Shown: positions 15,747 through 25,430 of the stretch, in pieces | How positions within the stretch are numbered: the stretch's first letter is position 1 | Layout of the letters: the number at the start of each line of letters is the position of its first letter | Assembly (NCBI GenBank): GCA_024404915.1 | Contig: JAKSPJ010000001.1 | Location: 1-64,000 of the forward strand | Direction of reading: 5' to 3' | Source: Oscillospiraceae bacterium | GTDB taxonomy: Bacteria > Bacillota > Clostridia > Oscillospirales > Ruminococcaceae | Length of the DNA stretch: 64,000 bases | Made by a program: the position numbers and the translations under genes | The notes under the pieces: generated by a model | Seen by the model: the letters and a program-made list of their open reading frames with translations, nothing else | What the model was told of the DNA's origin: nothing | Database searches by the model: none

Positions 15747-17984
15747 TCAGAATGAAAGCTGTCCTGTCACTTCCAGATCCTTTGCCATACCGCCTGCAGC
15801 AGGAATATTCTTCACAACATATTTCTGCAGCTGCTCCAGCTGTTCATCGCTCACCACAGATGCACTTTCCAGGACAGCACCCTTTGCTTTCAGTGTCAAT
15901 ACCTGCACACCAATCGAATCACGGGTGGTTTTAGGCATCAGCATTGCCGTATTAAATATAATCGCACGATTATTGGAGGAACGCAGCAGTACATTGCAGT
16001 CCTCTGCGATATACAGAATTTCTGCAATCGGGTTCTTATTGGAATATGCATTGGCCAGTTTCTTGCGGTTTGTTTTTGTGGCGTATGCACTGAGCGGAAC
16101 CTTCGTAATCTTGCCGTTTGCGTAGCAGAACAGCAGGAATCCGGAATAATCATCTGTGGCAATCATGTTTCGGACACGCTCGCCCTCATCAAATCCCAGC
16201 TTCACCGGCACATAATCGCCCAGCACACTGGCCTTTGTATCTTCAAATCCGCTTACCCTTGTTTTGTATACCTGCGCCTGATCCGTGAAGAATAACAGCT
16301 CTGTGCGGTTCATCGCATTCTGCTGCATGGTAATCATATCGCCTTCCTTGAGCTTCTGTTCACTGCTCATCCGCAGGCTCTGCGGCGTAATCTTTTTGAA
16401 ATAGCCCTCCGCAGACAGGAACAGATGCACAGGATAATTGGGTGTATCATCCTCTGCCGCCGTTTCCGGTTCATCTGTCAGATCATAGAATAGTGTTTTT
16501 CTTGGTTCGCCATATTTCTGCGCAACCTTTTTCAGCTCTTCTATCATGATTTTGCGGATTTTCTTCACATCCTGCAAAATGTCCTGCATTTCTGCAATAT
16601 CCAGACGAAGCTGTTCGATTTCCTTTGTGCGGTTCACAATGTACTCACGGTTCAGATGGCGCAGCTTGATTTCCGCTACATACTCTGCCTGAACATTGTC
16701 AATGCCGAAGCCAATCATCAGGTTGGAGACAACCTCGGATTCCTCCTCTGTTTCACGCACAATGCGAATGGCTTTGTCAATATCCAGAAGAATCTTCTCC
16801 AGACCTTCCAGCAAATGGAGCTTATCCATTTTCTTATGCAAATCAAAGTATACTCTGCGGCGAATACATTCTGTTCGGAATGCAATCCATTCCTCCAGAA
16901 TTTCACGGATGCCCATAACCTTCGGCATACCTGCAATGAGAATATTGAAATTACAGGATACCGCATCCTGCAAAGGCGTCATGCGATACAGCTTCTGCAT
17001 CAGTTTATCAGGGTCTGTACCACGTTTCAGATCCAATGTCAGCTTCAGGCCGTTGATATCTGTTTCATCACGCATATAGGCAATTTCACGGATTTTTCCT
17101 GCCTTTACCAGCTCCACAATTTTTTCCATAATGGCTTCAATGGTTGTGGAATAGGGAATCTGTGTCACCTCAATACAGTTTGCAGACTTATCATAATTCC
17201 ACTTGGAACGCAGTTTGATACTGCCCCTGCCTGTATCATAAATCTTCTGCATATCCTCTTCATCATAGAGCATAAATGCACCGGTCGGAAAATCCGGGCC
17301 TTTCAGCGTAGACAGAAGGTCATGGGCAGGATTGCGAATCAATGCAATGGTGGTTTCACACACCTCCGCCAGATTAAAGGGGCAGACATTGCTTGCCATG
17401 GATACAGCAATACCCACATTGGCATTTACAAGCACAGAGGGGAATGTTGCAGGGAGCAGTGTAGGCTCCTTGGTTGTATTATCATAATTGGGTACAAAAT
17501 CAACAGTTTCACGGTCAATATCCGCAAACAGCTCTGCGGCAATCGGCTCCAGACGCACCTCCGTATAACGGGGGGCAGCATATGCCATGTCACGGGAGTA
17601 GACCTTGCCGAAGTTTCCCTTACTGTCCACATAAGGATGCAGCAGAGATTCATTGCCTCTTGCCAGACGCACCATAGTTTCATAGATTGCAGCATCGCCA
17701 TGGGGATTCAGACGCATGGTCTGTCCTACCACATTGGCAGATTTGGTACGGGCACCGGAAAGCAGTCCCATTTTGTACATTGTATAAAGCAGCTTGCGGT
17801 GAGAGGGTTTAAAACCGTCAATTTCCGGCAGTGCACGGGAGACGATTGCACTCATCGCATAGGGCATAAAATTTTTGCGCAGGGTTTCAGTTATTCGTTC
17901 TTCCACCATCAGACCGGCGCCTTCAATATACGCATTATTGGGATTGGATGGTCTGGGTGCAGAATCCTTTTTCTTTCGAGCCAT
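15747..17984 (-). CDS. parC: DNA topoisomerase IV subunit A
   Basis: 745 residues. The winged-helix/tower breakage domain (about 30-480) has catalytic tyrosine Y140 in AAPRYTEVRL. The C-terminal part (about 530-740) is a shorter, degenerate beta-propeller, without a clear GyrA box, which argues for ParC over GyrA. It pairs with ParE to decatenate chromosomes. The reading frame opens at a TTG at 18002, but AAAGGAAAGAATC points to ATG 17984 (MARKKKD). Confidence 0.9.
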   Translation of the reverse strand: MARKKKDSAPRPSNPNNAYIEGAGLMVEERITETLRKNFMPYAMSAIVSRALPEIDGFKPSHRKLLYTMYKMGLLSGARTKSANVVGQTMRLNPHGDAAIYETMVRLARGNESLLHPYVDSKGNFGKVYSRDMAYAAPRYTEVRLEPIAAELFADIDRETVDFVPNYDNTTKEPTLLPATFPSVLVNANVGIAVSMASNVCPFNLAEVCETTIALIRNPAHDLLSTLKGPDFPTGAFMLYDEEDMQKIYDTGRGSIKLRSKWNYDKSANCIEVTQIPYSTTIEAIMEKIVELVKAGKIREIAYMRDETDINGLKLTLDLKRGTDPDKLMQKLYRMTPLQDAVSCNFNILIAGMPKVMGIREILEEWIAFRTECIRRRVYFDLHKKMDKLHLLEGLEKILLDIDKAIRIVRETEEESEVVSNLMIGFGIDNVQAEYVAEIKLRHLNREYIVNRTKEIEQLRLDIAEMQDILQDVKKIRKIMIEELKKVAQKYGEPRKTLFYDLTDEPETAAEDDTPNYPVHLFLSAEGYFKKITPQSLRMSSEQKLKEGDMITMQQNAMNRTELLFFTDQAQVYKTRVSGFEDTKASVLGDYVPVKLGFDEGERVRNMIATDDYSGFLLFCYANGKITKVPLSAYATKTNRKKLANAYSNKNPIAEILYIAEDCNVLLRSSNNRAIIFNTAMLMPKTTRDSIGVQVLTLKAKGAVLESASVVSDEQLEQLQKYVVKNIPAAGGMAKDLEVTGQLSF

Positions 17985-18032
17985 GATTCTTTCCTTTCTC
18001 AAAGGGAAAACGATATTCGCAGTCCTCTGTTA

Positions 18033-18467
18033 TTATGGCTGCAATTGTCTTTGCTTTTCTGTAAATACATCCAGCAGCGTCGTGAAATTCTCACGCTGAT
18101 TCGGGAATTTTCTGCCGTAAACCTTTGGAATCAGTGTCGCCTTCATTTTGTAAAGTCTGTCAGAAAAATGCTCCACGTACACGTTTTTTTGTCCGAACAG
18201 TCCGCCGCTTACCTTGATTTTTGTAATATTGTTCATCTCAATCTGTATCGGCTTTTTCGTCAGCATATCACAGCAGTATCCCACGATTCTGTTTCGGTTC
18301 GTGATGCCGAGATAGCCTGTCATAAGATGACGGCTGGAAGCGAAAAATCCTGTATCCTTAAAAGAACAATACACAGCGGCTTCCACTGTTTCATCGTAAT
18401 CAAGCAGCAATTCATTCAACATGGTGAGCATTTCATCCTCATTGAATTTCATTGTAAACATACTCAT
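18033..18467 (-). CDS. PH-like protein between parE and parC
   Basis: 144 residues. The central part (about 45-110: MTGYLGITNRNRIVGY, IEMNNITKIKVSGGLFGQ) is beta-rich and resembles YokE-type bacterial PH domains. A helical N-terminus precedes it. No signal peptide. The frame continues upstream to 18596 over the 3' end of parE, but GAAAGGGGC places the start at 18467, so it barely overlaps nothing of parE (parE ends at 18481). It is sandwiched in the topoisomerase IV operon. The domain call is by eye and moderately sure. Confidence 0.7.
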   Translation of the reverse strand: MSMFTMKFNEDEMLTMLNELLLDYDETVEAAVYCSFKDTGFFASSRHLMTGYLGITNRNRIVGYCCDMLTKKPIQIEMNNITKIKVSGGLFGQKNVYVEHFSDRLYKMKATLIPKVYGRKFPNQRENFTTLLDVFTEKQRQLQP

Positions 18468-18480
18468 AAGAATGCCCCTT

Positions 18481-20490
18481 TCAGGAAATATCTGCCATAT
18501 CCAGATAGTCTCCGCCATACTCCGAAATATAATCTTTTCTGGCAGCAAGGTTATCACCAAGCAGCATATCAAACATCTGAGAGGTTGCTTCTGCATCCTC
18601 CGGTGTAATGCGAATAATCCGTCGTGTTTCGGGATTCATTGTGGTCAATGCCATCATATCCGCTTCGTTTTCACCCAAACCTTTGGAACGCTGCAGCGTA
18701 TACTTCTGATTGCCAATCATCTCCAGAATTTTCAGACGTTCTTTTTCATCATAGGCAAAATAGGTACGTTCCTTTGTGGTAATCTCAAAAAGCGGAGATT
18801 CCGCAATATATACAAAGCCTTCCCGAATCAATGTAGGTGCCAGGCGATAAATCATGGTTAAAATCAATGTGCGGATATGGAATCCGTCTTCATCCGCATC
18901 AGTACAGATAACAATTTTATTCCAGCGCAGATTTTCCAGCTGGAATGTGGAGAGTTCCTTATTTGCCTTGTTGCTGACCTCAACGCCGCAGCCCAGTACC
19001 TTCAGCAGATCCGTAATGATTTCGCTTTTAAAGATTCTGGCATAATCTGCTTTCAGGCAGTTGAGAATTTTTCCACGCACCGGAATTACAGCCTGGAATT
19101 CGGCATCTCTTGCCATTTTTACAGAGCCTAATGCGGAATCACCCTCCACAATATACAATTCTCTGCGGTCTGTATCCTTGGAACGGCAGTCCACAAATTT
19201 CGGCACCATATTGGATAAATCCAGATTTCCGGACAATTTCTTTTTGATATTCAGACGTGTACGCTCTGCGTTTTCACGGCTGCGCTTGTTAATCAGCACC
19301 TGTTCTGCAACTCTTGCCGCATCGTCGGGATTCTCTGTAAAATACACCTCCAGCTGATGCTTCAGGAACTCTGTCATTGCCTCATAGATAAAGCGGTTTG
19401 TGATTGCCTTTTTGGTCTGGTTCTCATAGGAAGCAACTGTTGAGAAAGAAGAGGACACCAGCACAAGACAATCCTGAATATCCGCAAAGGAAATCTTATT
19501 TTCATTTTTCTGATAGCGGTTATTGCCTCGCAGGAATGCATCAATCTGTGCCGTAAACGCACGCTTTACCGCATCATCCGGGGAACCGCCGTGCTCCAGA
19601 TAACTGGAATTATGATAATACTCAATGCGCTGCACACGATTGGAGAAGGCAAATGCCACAGACAGCTTCACCTTGTATTCATCTCTGTCTGCACGGTCAC
19701 GGCCTTTGCGGTCACACTGCCAGTACTGCACAGGAGTCAATGTCTGCTCCCCTGCAATCTCTGTTACATAATCTGTGATACCATTTTCATATAGAAATTC
19801 TGTAGTTTCAAATTTACCGGGCATAACCTCATTGCGATACAGGAACAGAATGTTCGGGTTTACCACGGCCTGCCGTTTCAGCACATCCCTGAACCATTCA
19901 TCTGTCACCACAATATCTGCAAAGACTTCCAGATCCGGTTTCCAGCGTGTTTTTGTACCAGTCTGCTTTCTGGAAGCTTCCTCTTTTTGCAGTCCGCCGA
20001 TATTTTCGCCCTTCTCAAAATGCAGGGAATACTGCTGACCATCACGGATTACCACAACATCCATATATTCCGATGCAAACTGTGTCGCACACAGACCTAG
20101 TCCGTTGAGGCCAAGAGAATATGCGTATGCATCGCCTTCTGCATCATATTTTCCGCCGGCATACAATTCGCAGTATACCAGTTCCCAGTTATACCGTTCT
20201 TCCGCAGCATTCCAATCCACCGGACAGCCTCTGCCGAAATCCTCAACCTCCACAGAGTGATCCAGATAACGTGTAATAATAATTTTCTTTCCGAATCCGG
20301 CACGGGCTTCATCAATAGAATTCGTAATAACCTCAAACACAGAATGTGCACAGCCATCCAATCCATCAGAGCCAAAGATAACCGCCGGACGCTTACGGAC
20401 CTTATCCGGTCCCTTCAGCATGGTAATACTTTCGTTGCCGTACTCCTGAGATGATTGCTGATCCCGAGGTGATTTGGTATTCTTTGCCAT
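18481..20490 (-). CDS. parE: DNA topoisomerase IV subunit B
   Basis: 669 residues, GHKL ATPase plus TOPRIM. Seen: NSIDEARAGFG (ATP-binding Asn/Glu region), GRGCPVD, LGLNGLGLCATQFAS (lid glycine motif), and in TOPRIM VEGDSALGS and DADEDGFHI, which bind magnesium. Works with ParC. The start at 20490 is chosen because AAAGAAAGGATGC precedes it; the frame upstream to 20607 crosses the promoter. First gene of the operon parE, PH-like, parC, GNAT, unknown, fumarase alpha. Confidence 0.92.
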   Translation of the reverse strand: MAKNTKSPRDQQSSQEYGNESITMLKGPDKVRKRPAVIFGSDGLDGCAHSVFEVITNSIDEARAGFGKKIIITRYLDHSVEVEDFGRGCPVDWNAAEERYNWELVYCELYAGGKYDAEGDAYAYSLGLNGLGLCATQFASEYMDVVVIRDGQQYSLHFEKGENIGGLQKEEASRKQTGTKTRWKPDLEVFADIVVTDEWFRDVLKRQAVVNPNILFLYRNEVMPGKFETTEFLYENGITDYVTEIAGEQTLTPVQYWQCDRKGRDRADRDEYKVKLSVAFAFSNRVQRIEYYHNSSYLEHGGSPDDAVKRAFTAQIDAFLRGNNRYQKNENKISFADIQDCLVLVSSSFSTVASYENQTKKAITNRFIYEAMTEFLKHQLEVYFTENPDDAARVAEQVLINKRSRENAERTRLNIKKKLSGNLDLSNMVPKFVDCRSKDTDRRELYIVEGDSALGSVKMARDAEFQAVIPVRGKILNCLKADYARIFKSEIITDLLKVLGCGVEVSNKANKELSTFQLENLRWNKIVICTDADEDGFHIRTLILTMIYRLAPTLIREGFVYIAESPLFEITTKERTYFAYDEKERLKILEMIGNQKYTLQRSKGLGENEADMMALTTMNPETRRIIRITPEDAEATSQMFDMLLGDNLAARKDYISEYGGDYLDMADIS

Positions 20491-20527
20491 ACAAAAGCAT
20501 CCTTTCTTTATATCGTCATACTTCTTT

Positions 20528-20556
20528 AGTATAGCACATTTCTTTCTTTTTTGCAA
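20528..20556 (-). promoter_or_regulatory. Promoter of the parE operon
   Basis: Minus strand TTGCAA (20551-20556), 17-nt spacer, TATACT (20528-20533), 38 nt before the parE start. Confidence 0.7.
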
Positions 20557-20604
20557 GCATTCATTTGAAAAAGCCTGCACAAGACTGATTTTGGTGCAAA
20601 AAAA

Positions 20605-20634
20605 CAAATCCTCCCAATGACTTGGGAGGATTTG
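20605..20634 (-). terminator. Terminator of rpsF-ssb-rpsR
   Basis: CAAATCCTCCCAA pairs with TTGGGAGGATTTG. On the minus strand it is followed by a run of seven T (20598-20604). Confidence 0.85.
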
Positions 20635-20646
20635 TACGACACATAA

Positions 20647-20895
20647 TTAGTCAGCAGTGTAAGGAATCAATGCTACATATCTGGAGCGCTTGATTGCTGT
20701 TGTGAGCTGACGCTGATGATATGCACAAGTGCCTGTAACTCTGCGGGGCAGAATCTTAGAGCGCTCAGTCATGCACTTCTTCAGACGGTTTGTATCCTTG
20801 TAATCAATTGTTGCGACCTTGTCTGCACAGAACATGCAAACCTTTCTGCGAGGTCTCTTGCCGCCGCGCTGCGGTCTTTCACGATCCATAGCCAT
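20647..20895 (-). CDS. rpsR: Ribosomal protein bS18
   Basis: 82 residues, with [31 protein letters not shown] and a conserved [10 protein letters not shown]. The four cysteines and histidine (CMFC, C, CAYH) match the zinc-binding form of S18. Located in the small-subunit platform with S6. Third gene of the classical rpsF-ssb-rpsR operon. Confidence 0.97.
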   Translation of the reverse strand: MAMDRERPQRGGKRPRRKVCMFCADKVATIDYKDTNRLKKCMTERSKILPRRVTGTCAYHQRQLTTAIKRSRYVALIPYTAD

Positions 20896-20931
20896 GATAT
20901 ATTTCCCTCCTTTTCAGGAAATCATTGTTGC

Positions 20932-21510
20932 TCAGAACGGAACTTCGCCGTCGCTGAGAATTTCTTCAAATTCACCGATATCACCAATGGACAAAGCATC
21001 CTGTGCCGGAGCAGCCGGACGAGGAGCAGCTGCGTTATTATAACCGCCCTGCTGGTATCCGCCATTCTGGCCGCCGTAGCTGCCGCCCTGACTGCCATAG
21101 CCGTTATTGTAGCCATTCTGTTCACCGTATCCGCCCTGCTGACCGCCGAACTCTCCGTTTCCGAAGTTTCCGCCGCCCTGTGCAGAGTTTCTGGACTCGC
21201 AGAAGCTGACATTATCAACCATGACACGCATGCTGTAATGCTTTACGCCATTATTATCGGTATAGTTGTTGTTCCGGAGCTGACCTTCCACCAGAATCAT
21301 GCTGCCCTTGAAGAAATAGCGGGAAACAAACTCTGCTGTGCCTCTCCATGCATCGCAGTCGATGAAATCGGTTTCTCTTTCACCAGTCTGCTTATTTGCA
21401 AACTGACGATTGATTGCAATGGAAAAACGACATACCGGAACACCGGAGGGGGTCTGCCGGAATTCAGGGTCACGGGTCAGACGTCCCATTAAAATAACCT
21501 TGTTCAGCAT
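20932..21510 (-). CDS. ssb: Single-stranded DNA-binding protein
   Basis: 192 residues: OB fold (1-108, MLNKVILMGRLTRDPE to RVMVDNVSF), a long Gly/Gln/Asn/Tyr-rich linker (about 112-165), and the acidic tip DGEVPF that binds partner repair and replication proteins. Coats single-stranded DNA. Placed between rpsF and rpsR as in most Firmicutes. Confidence 0.97.
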   Translation of the reverse strand: MLNKVILMGRLTRDPEFRQTPSGVPVCRFSIAINRQFANKQTGERETDFIDCDAWRGTAEFVSRYFFKGSMILVEGQLRNNNYTDNNGVKHYSMRVMVDNVSFCESRNSAQGGGNFGNGEFGGQQGGYGEQNGYNNGYGSQGGSYGGQNGGYQQGGYNNAAAPRPAAPAQDALSIGDIGEFEEILSDGEVPF

Positions 21511-21541
21511 AAACCGAACCTCCTTTTTCGCTGATACGAAA

Positions 21542-21838
21542 TTACTCTTCTACCACTGTAATCATGGAACGAAGAACACCGTCAGTAATGTTCATGACAC
21601 GATCCAGCTCTGCCGGGAATTCCGGAGAAGCTGTGAACTTCACAACATAGTACAGTGCTTCTGTCTCGTAGTTGATCGGATATGCAAGCTTACGCTTACC
21701 CCATTCATCAACATTGCCGAGCTCTGCGTCAGAGTCGATCATTGCCTTGAACTTTTCCCAGATGGAAACAGCAGCTTCCTCACCCTTTGCCAGGCTGATT
21801 ACCAGCATCAACTCATAGTTTGCAGACTTTTTTGCCAT
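21542..21838 (-). CDS. rpsF: Ribosomal protein bS6
   Basis: 98 residues; YELMLVISLAKGEEA start and GKRKLAYPINYETEALYYVVKF core of S6. It binds with S18 in the central domain of 16S rRNA. First gene of rpsF-ssb-rpsR. AAAAGGAGGTGTAG precedes the ATG. Confidence 0.97.
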   Translation of the reverse strand: MAKKSANYELMLVISLAKGEEAAVSIWEKFKAMIDSDAELGNVDEWGKRKLAYPINYETEALYYVVKFTASPEFPAELDRVMNITDGVLRSMITVVEE

Positions 21839-21928
21839 GTTTCTACACCTCCTTTTGGATAAAGCCCGTCCTGTTTTCAGACGGACAAGGAATCAGCTTT
21901 TCAGCCGTTGTACAAATCGTACCTTAAT

Positions 21929-21957
21929 ATTTTACCAGATTTTCTTGTTTTTGTCAA
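21929..21957 (-). promoter_or_regulatory. Promoter of the rpsF operon
   Basis: Minus strand TTGACA (21952-21957), 17-nt spacer, TAAAAT (21929-21934). About 85 nt of leader precede rpsF. A GTACAAATCGTAC inverted repeat (21910-21922) just downstream may be an mRNA site for S6-S18 feedback, which is known for this operon in other bacteria; here it is only suggested. Confidence 0.7.
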
Positions 21958-22067
21958 GGGGTAAACTGAAATATTTTCGTTCAGATACAAAAACGCCCAC
22001 ATATTTTCTTTCATCAGCAATCAACGCCTCTTTCGATTTCCAACTTGCATAAAAATTCGTTTTCTCA

Positions 22068-22096
22068 TTGACAAAGAACAAATACTCTGTTATAAT
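22068..22096 (+). promoter_or_regulatory. Promoter of the cytidylate kinase-like gene
   Basis: TTGACA (22068-22073), 17-nt spacer, TATAAT (22091-22096). The 118 nt up to the start hold no ORF. A weak hairpin from GTAAATC/GATTTAC (22176-22195) precedes the start. Confidence 0.8.
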
Positions 22097-22213
22097 GATA
22101 TCAGCTATGGCAGTGCATGTTTTTTCAACTTTTTCAGTTGGTACAAAACATTCCAGACAACATTATGGCCGTAGCTGTAAATCAATTGGATTTACGGAAA
22201 TGAGGAATACGAA

Positions 22214-22822
22214 ATGAAACCGATTTTACTTACAATCAGCCGTGAATTCGGAAGCGGCGGAAGAGAAATTGCACAGCAGATTTCCGAGCGAATGGAAATG
22301 CCTGTGTTCGACAGAAAACTGATCGACCTGACAGCAGACAAATGCGGTTATTCGTCCCAGTACATCCAGGAAAATGAGGAGCGGATGACCAATTCATTTC
22401 TTTTCAATCTTGCTGTCTCCGGTCCTTTCACCAATCTCCAGAGTGCAGAGTCTCTGCCCCAGGATTATGTTTTTCTGACGCAAAGCAAAATCATTACGCA
22501 TCTTGCTGACCAGAACCCTGCTGCTGTGTTTGTCGGGCGATGCGCAGATTATATTTTGCGGGACAGGCCCTGTGTGTTCAGCGTTTTCATTACCGCTGAT
22601 ATTGATTTTCGTGTAAAGCGTGCTATTGAAGAGTACAATGTACCGGCCGACAAAGCGTACTCCATTGTAACACGCCATGATAAGCATCGCCGCCGCCATT
22701 ATAATTATTATACAGGTTCAGAGTGGGGGGAAAGTCAGAATTATCATCTCACACTAAACACCGGCAAGCTTGGCATTGCCACAGTAACTGATATCTTAGC
22801 AGAAGTGATTAAAAACGCATAA
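22214..22822 (+). CDS. Cytidylate kinase-like family protein
   Basis: 202 residues beginning MKPILLTISREFGSGGREIA, the P-loop variant of the cytidylate-kinase-like family. DRKLIDL follows, and a lid region HDKHRRRHYNYYTGSEWG sits where CMP kinase binds phosphate. It is probably a nucleotide or small-molecule kinase; family members in Clostridia are often far from true Cmk. Monocistronic between its promoter and terminator. Confidence 0.85.
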   Translation: MKPILLTISREFGSGGREIAQQISERMEMPVFDRKLIDLTADKCGYSSQYIQENEERMTNSFLFNLAVSGPFTNLQSAESLPQDYVFLTQSKIITHLADQNPAAVFVGRCADYILRDRPCVFSVFITADIDFRVKRAIEEYNVPADKAYSIVTRHDKHRRRHYNYYTGSEWGESQNYHLTLNTGKLGIATVTDILAEVIKNA

Positions 22823-22826
22823 GAAA

Positions 22827-22855
22827 AAGCACTGTCTCAGGACAGTGCTTTTTTG
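22827..22855 (+). terminator. Terminator between convergent genes
   Basis: AAGCACTGTC and GACAGTGCTT around TCAG, followed by TTTT. The A run on the other side makes it usable for yebC too. Confidence 0.85.
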
Positions 22856-22865
22856 ATAATCCGCC

Positions 22866-23603
22866 TTATTCTTCCTCAGGCATCTCCCAGTTGTGCCATA
22901 CATTCTGCACATCATCATCGTCTTCCAGATGTTCCAGAAGGAGTCTCATTTTGCGAACAGACTCTTCCTCGGTCAATGTGGTATAGGTGCTGGGAACCTC
23001 CTCTGCCTCAGCAGAAGCAACCAGATAACCCTTCGCAGTCAGGCCTTCACGCAGCTCGCTGACCGCTGTGGGATCGCAGATGATTTCGATGCTTTCCTCA
23101 TCATAAGTCATATCATCGCCGCCCAGTTCCATGACATCTTCCATGACAGCATCTTCTTCCAGCTCGCCTTCATGTTCAATGACAACAATGCCTTTTTCAG
23201 AGAACAGATAAGAAACGCAGCCGGTGGTACCCAGGTTGCCGCCGAACTTATCAAAGTAATGACGGATATTGCCTGCGGTACGGTTCTTGTTATCAGTAAG
23301 GCACTCCACGATAACAGCAACGCCATTGGGGCCATAGCCCTCATAGGTCAATGCTTCGTAGTTGTTCTTGTCGCTGTCTCCGGCTGCCTTTTTAATCAGA
23401 CGGTCAATATTGTCATTGGGCACGTTATTGGACTTTGCCTTTGCAATCAGGTCACGCAGCTTGCTGTTATTATTCGGGTCAGCGCCACCTTCTTTGATGA
23501 CAACCATCATCTCTCTGCCGATTTTCGTAAAAATCTTAGCCTTTACAGCATCAGTTGCTTCCTTTTTACGCTTGATATTATTCCATTTGGAATGTCCTGA
23601 CAT
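22866..23603 (-). CDS. YebC/PmpR-family translation/transcription factor
   Basis: 245 residues starting MSGHSKWNNIKRKKEATDA, the invariant opening of the family, and containing GGADPNNNSKLRDLI, VPNDNIDRLIKKA and the YEGYGPNGVAVIVECLTDNKNRT core. Once annotated as a transcriptional regulator; recent work links members to relief of ribosome stalling at prolines. GTAGGAGGCG precedes the ATG. It follows mrnC by 71 nt on the same strand. Confidence 0.95.
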   Translation of the reverse strand: MSGHSKWNNIKRKKEATDAVKAKIFTKIGREMMVVIKEGGADPNNNSKLRDLIAKAKSNNVPNDNIDRLIKKAAGDSDKNNYEALTYEGYGPNGVAVIVECLTDNKNRTAGNIRHYFDKFGGNLGTTGCVSYLFSEKGIVVIEHEGELEEDAVMEDVMELGGDDMTYDEESIEIICDPTAVSELREGLTAKGYLVASAEAEEVPSTYTTLTEEESVRKMRLLLEHLEDDDDVQNVWHNWEMPEEE

Positions 23604-23674
23604 AAAAAACGCCTCCTACTCTAAATATGATTGAATATGCGCAATTTTTTGTTTTCAGCAAAAAACAAAAAGAA

Positions 23675-24100
23675 TTATTCCTCTGTAAGATGCTCTTCCC
23701 ACACAATCTGAAAGAGCTCCTGCAGGCGCAGCGTTTTGCCGCACAAATATAAATATCCGAACAGGCATTCAAATCCGGTAGCCATGCGATATACCGCCGG
23801 TGTAGCCGATTTCGGCACACTGATCCCGCTGGCATTTCTGCCGCGGCGCAGAATATCCGCTTCATCCTCGCTCAGCAGTTCCATAATTCTGTTTGCCGCT
23901 TCCGCCTGATAGCCCGCACGCACATGGGCAACTGCCAATGCATGCAGGGAACGTGTGGGTCTGTTTGCCTGTCTCAGCAATGCTTCACGCACCATAACCT
24001 CATATACGCTGTCGCCCAGAAAGGCAAGCGCAAGAGGACTGAATTGTTTTGCATCTTCTTCGGAAAGAGGGGGCTGTGTTTCCAGCACATCAATCGACAT
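23675..24100 (-). CDS. mrnC: Mini-ribonuclease 3
   Basis: 141 residues. An RNase III catalytic domain without the dsRNA-binding domain: ALAFLGDSVYEVMVRE has the family acidic residues, and GFECLFGYLYLCG carries the second. It matures the ends of 23S rRNA. The start at 24100 overlaps the last 11 bases of obg; the upstream TTG at 24106 is also possible. Usually it lies near cysS; here it follows obg. Confidence 0.93.
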   Translation of the reverse strand: MSIDVLETQPPLSEEDAKQFSPLALAFLGDSVYEVMVREALLRQANRPTRSLHALAVAHVRAGYQAEAANRIMELLSEDEADILRRGRNASGISVPKSATPAVYRMATGFECLFGYLYLCGKTLRLQELFQIVWEEHLTEE

Positions 24101-25364
24101 AATCAAACTCGAAACCGTTAATGGAAACGGTCACGCCCTCCTTTGCACCCATGGATTCCAGCTTGCTGATAATACCGCTGCTGCGCAGAACACGCTCAAA
24201 ATACTGCAGCGAAGACCAGTCATCCGGATTAATGGTTCTCATAATCGGCTCAAGGAACGGCGCATCTACATAGTAGACGCCATCCTCTTCAATGGTAATG
24301 GTAAATTTCTTCTGTTCTTCCACGGGCTGTTCCACAACCTCTTCAGGCTCAAAGCGCTTGACAGGGGGAAGGGTCTTCAAAGTCTCTGCAATCTGATTCA
24401 GAAGGGGCTTTGTTCCCTGAACGGTGGCCGCAGAAATCACGAAGAAGGGATACCCCTGCTCAGTGATATACTGTTCCAGACGGGCAATCTGTTCCTCTGT
24501 GGCAAGATCAGATTTATTGGCAGCAACAATCTGAGGACACTCTGCAAGATCTTCAGAGAAATTGCGCAGTTCCTTGTTGATTTTCTCAAAATCTTCAATC
24601 GGATCGCGGTCTTCGCAGCCGGAAACATCCAGTACATGCACAATCAGTCTGCATCGTTCCACATGGCGCAGAAATGCGTGTCCAAGGCCCGCACCATCCG
24701 CCGCACCTTCAATCAGGCCGGGGATATCTGCCATGACAAAAGAATGCTCTTCATCCATTTTCACCACGCCAAGAACCGGTTCCAGGGTTGTGAAATGATA
24801 GTTTGCGATTTTGGGTTTTGCAGCAGACACTACAGAAATCAGCGTGGATTTTCCCACATTCGGAAATCCCACCAGGCCCACATCTGCCAACAGTTTCAAT
24901 TCCAGAATGACATTGAACTTTTCACCGTCGTAACCAGGTTTTGCAAATCTCGGCACCTGACGGGTAGAAGATGCAAAATGCTGATTGCCTTTTCCGCCTC
25001 TGCCGCCCTTTGCCAGAATCACCGGTTCATCGCCTGAAATATCCGCCATCACCCGGCCGGTTTCTGCTTCCCGGATGACGGTGCCCCTCGGCACTTTAAT
25101 CACCAGGTCCGGCGCACTTTTTCCGGTACAGCGTTTTGCTGCACCATTCTGGCCGTTTTCGGCACAGTATTTTCTTTTATATCGAAATGAAATCAAAGAA
25201 GAATCGTGATCATCGGCTACAAAAACAATATCGCCGCCCTTGCCGCCGTCTCCGCCATCCGGACCACCTGCAGCAACATATTTCTCACGATGGAAGCTGA
25301 CGACGCCATCGCCGCCATTTCCTGCTTCGATTCGGATTTTCGCTTGATCTACGAACATTGACAT
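24090..25364 (-). CDS. obg: GTPase Obg
   Basis: 424 residues with three parts: the glycine-rich Obg fold (1-160), the G domain (about 160-330; VGFPNVGKST, DIPGLIEGA, NKSD) and the C-terminal OCT domain (about 350-424). It is a late 50S assembly and stress GTPase. The start chosen is the ATG at 25364, 8 nt after GAGG; the frame also has an upstream GTG. It follows rpmA, the conserved rplU-prp-rpmA-obg order. Confidence 0.97.
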   Translation of the reverse strand: MSMFVDQAKIRIEAGNGGDGVVSFHREKYVAAGGPDGGDGGKGGDIVFVADDHDSSLISFRYKRKYCAENGQNGAAKRCTGKSAPDLVIKVPRGTVIREAETGRVMADISGDEPVILAKGGRGGKGNQHFASSTRQVPRFAKPGYDGEKFNVILELKLLADVGLVGFPNVGKSTLISVVSAAKPKIANYHFTTLEPVLGVVKMDEEHSFVMADIPGLIEGAADGAGLGHAFLRHVERCRLIVHVLDVSGCEDRDPIEDFEKINKELRNFSEDLAECPQIVAANKSDLATEEQIARLEQYITEQGYPFFVISAATVQGTKPLLNQIAETLKTLPPVKRFEPEEVVEQPVEEQKKFTITIEEDGVYYVDAPFLEPIMRTINPDDWSSLQYFERVLRSSGIISKLESMGAKEGVTVSINGFEFDYVD

Positions 25365-25430
25365 ATGAATCACCTCATAAGAAATCCCCCTGCCGAAACA
25401 GCAAGGGGACTATGCGGTACAACTAAATTC

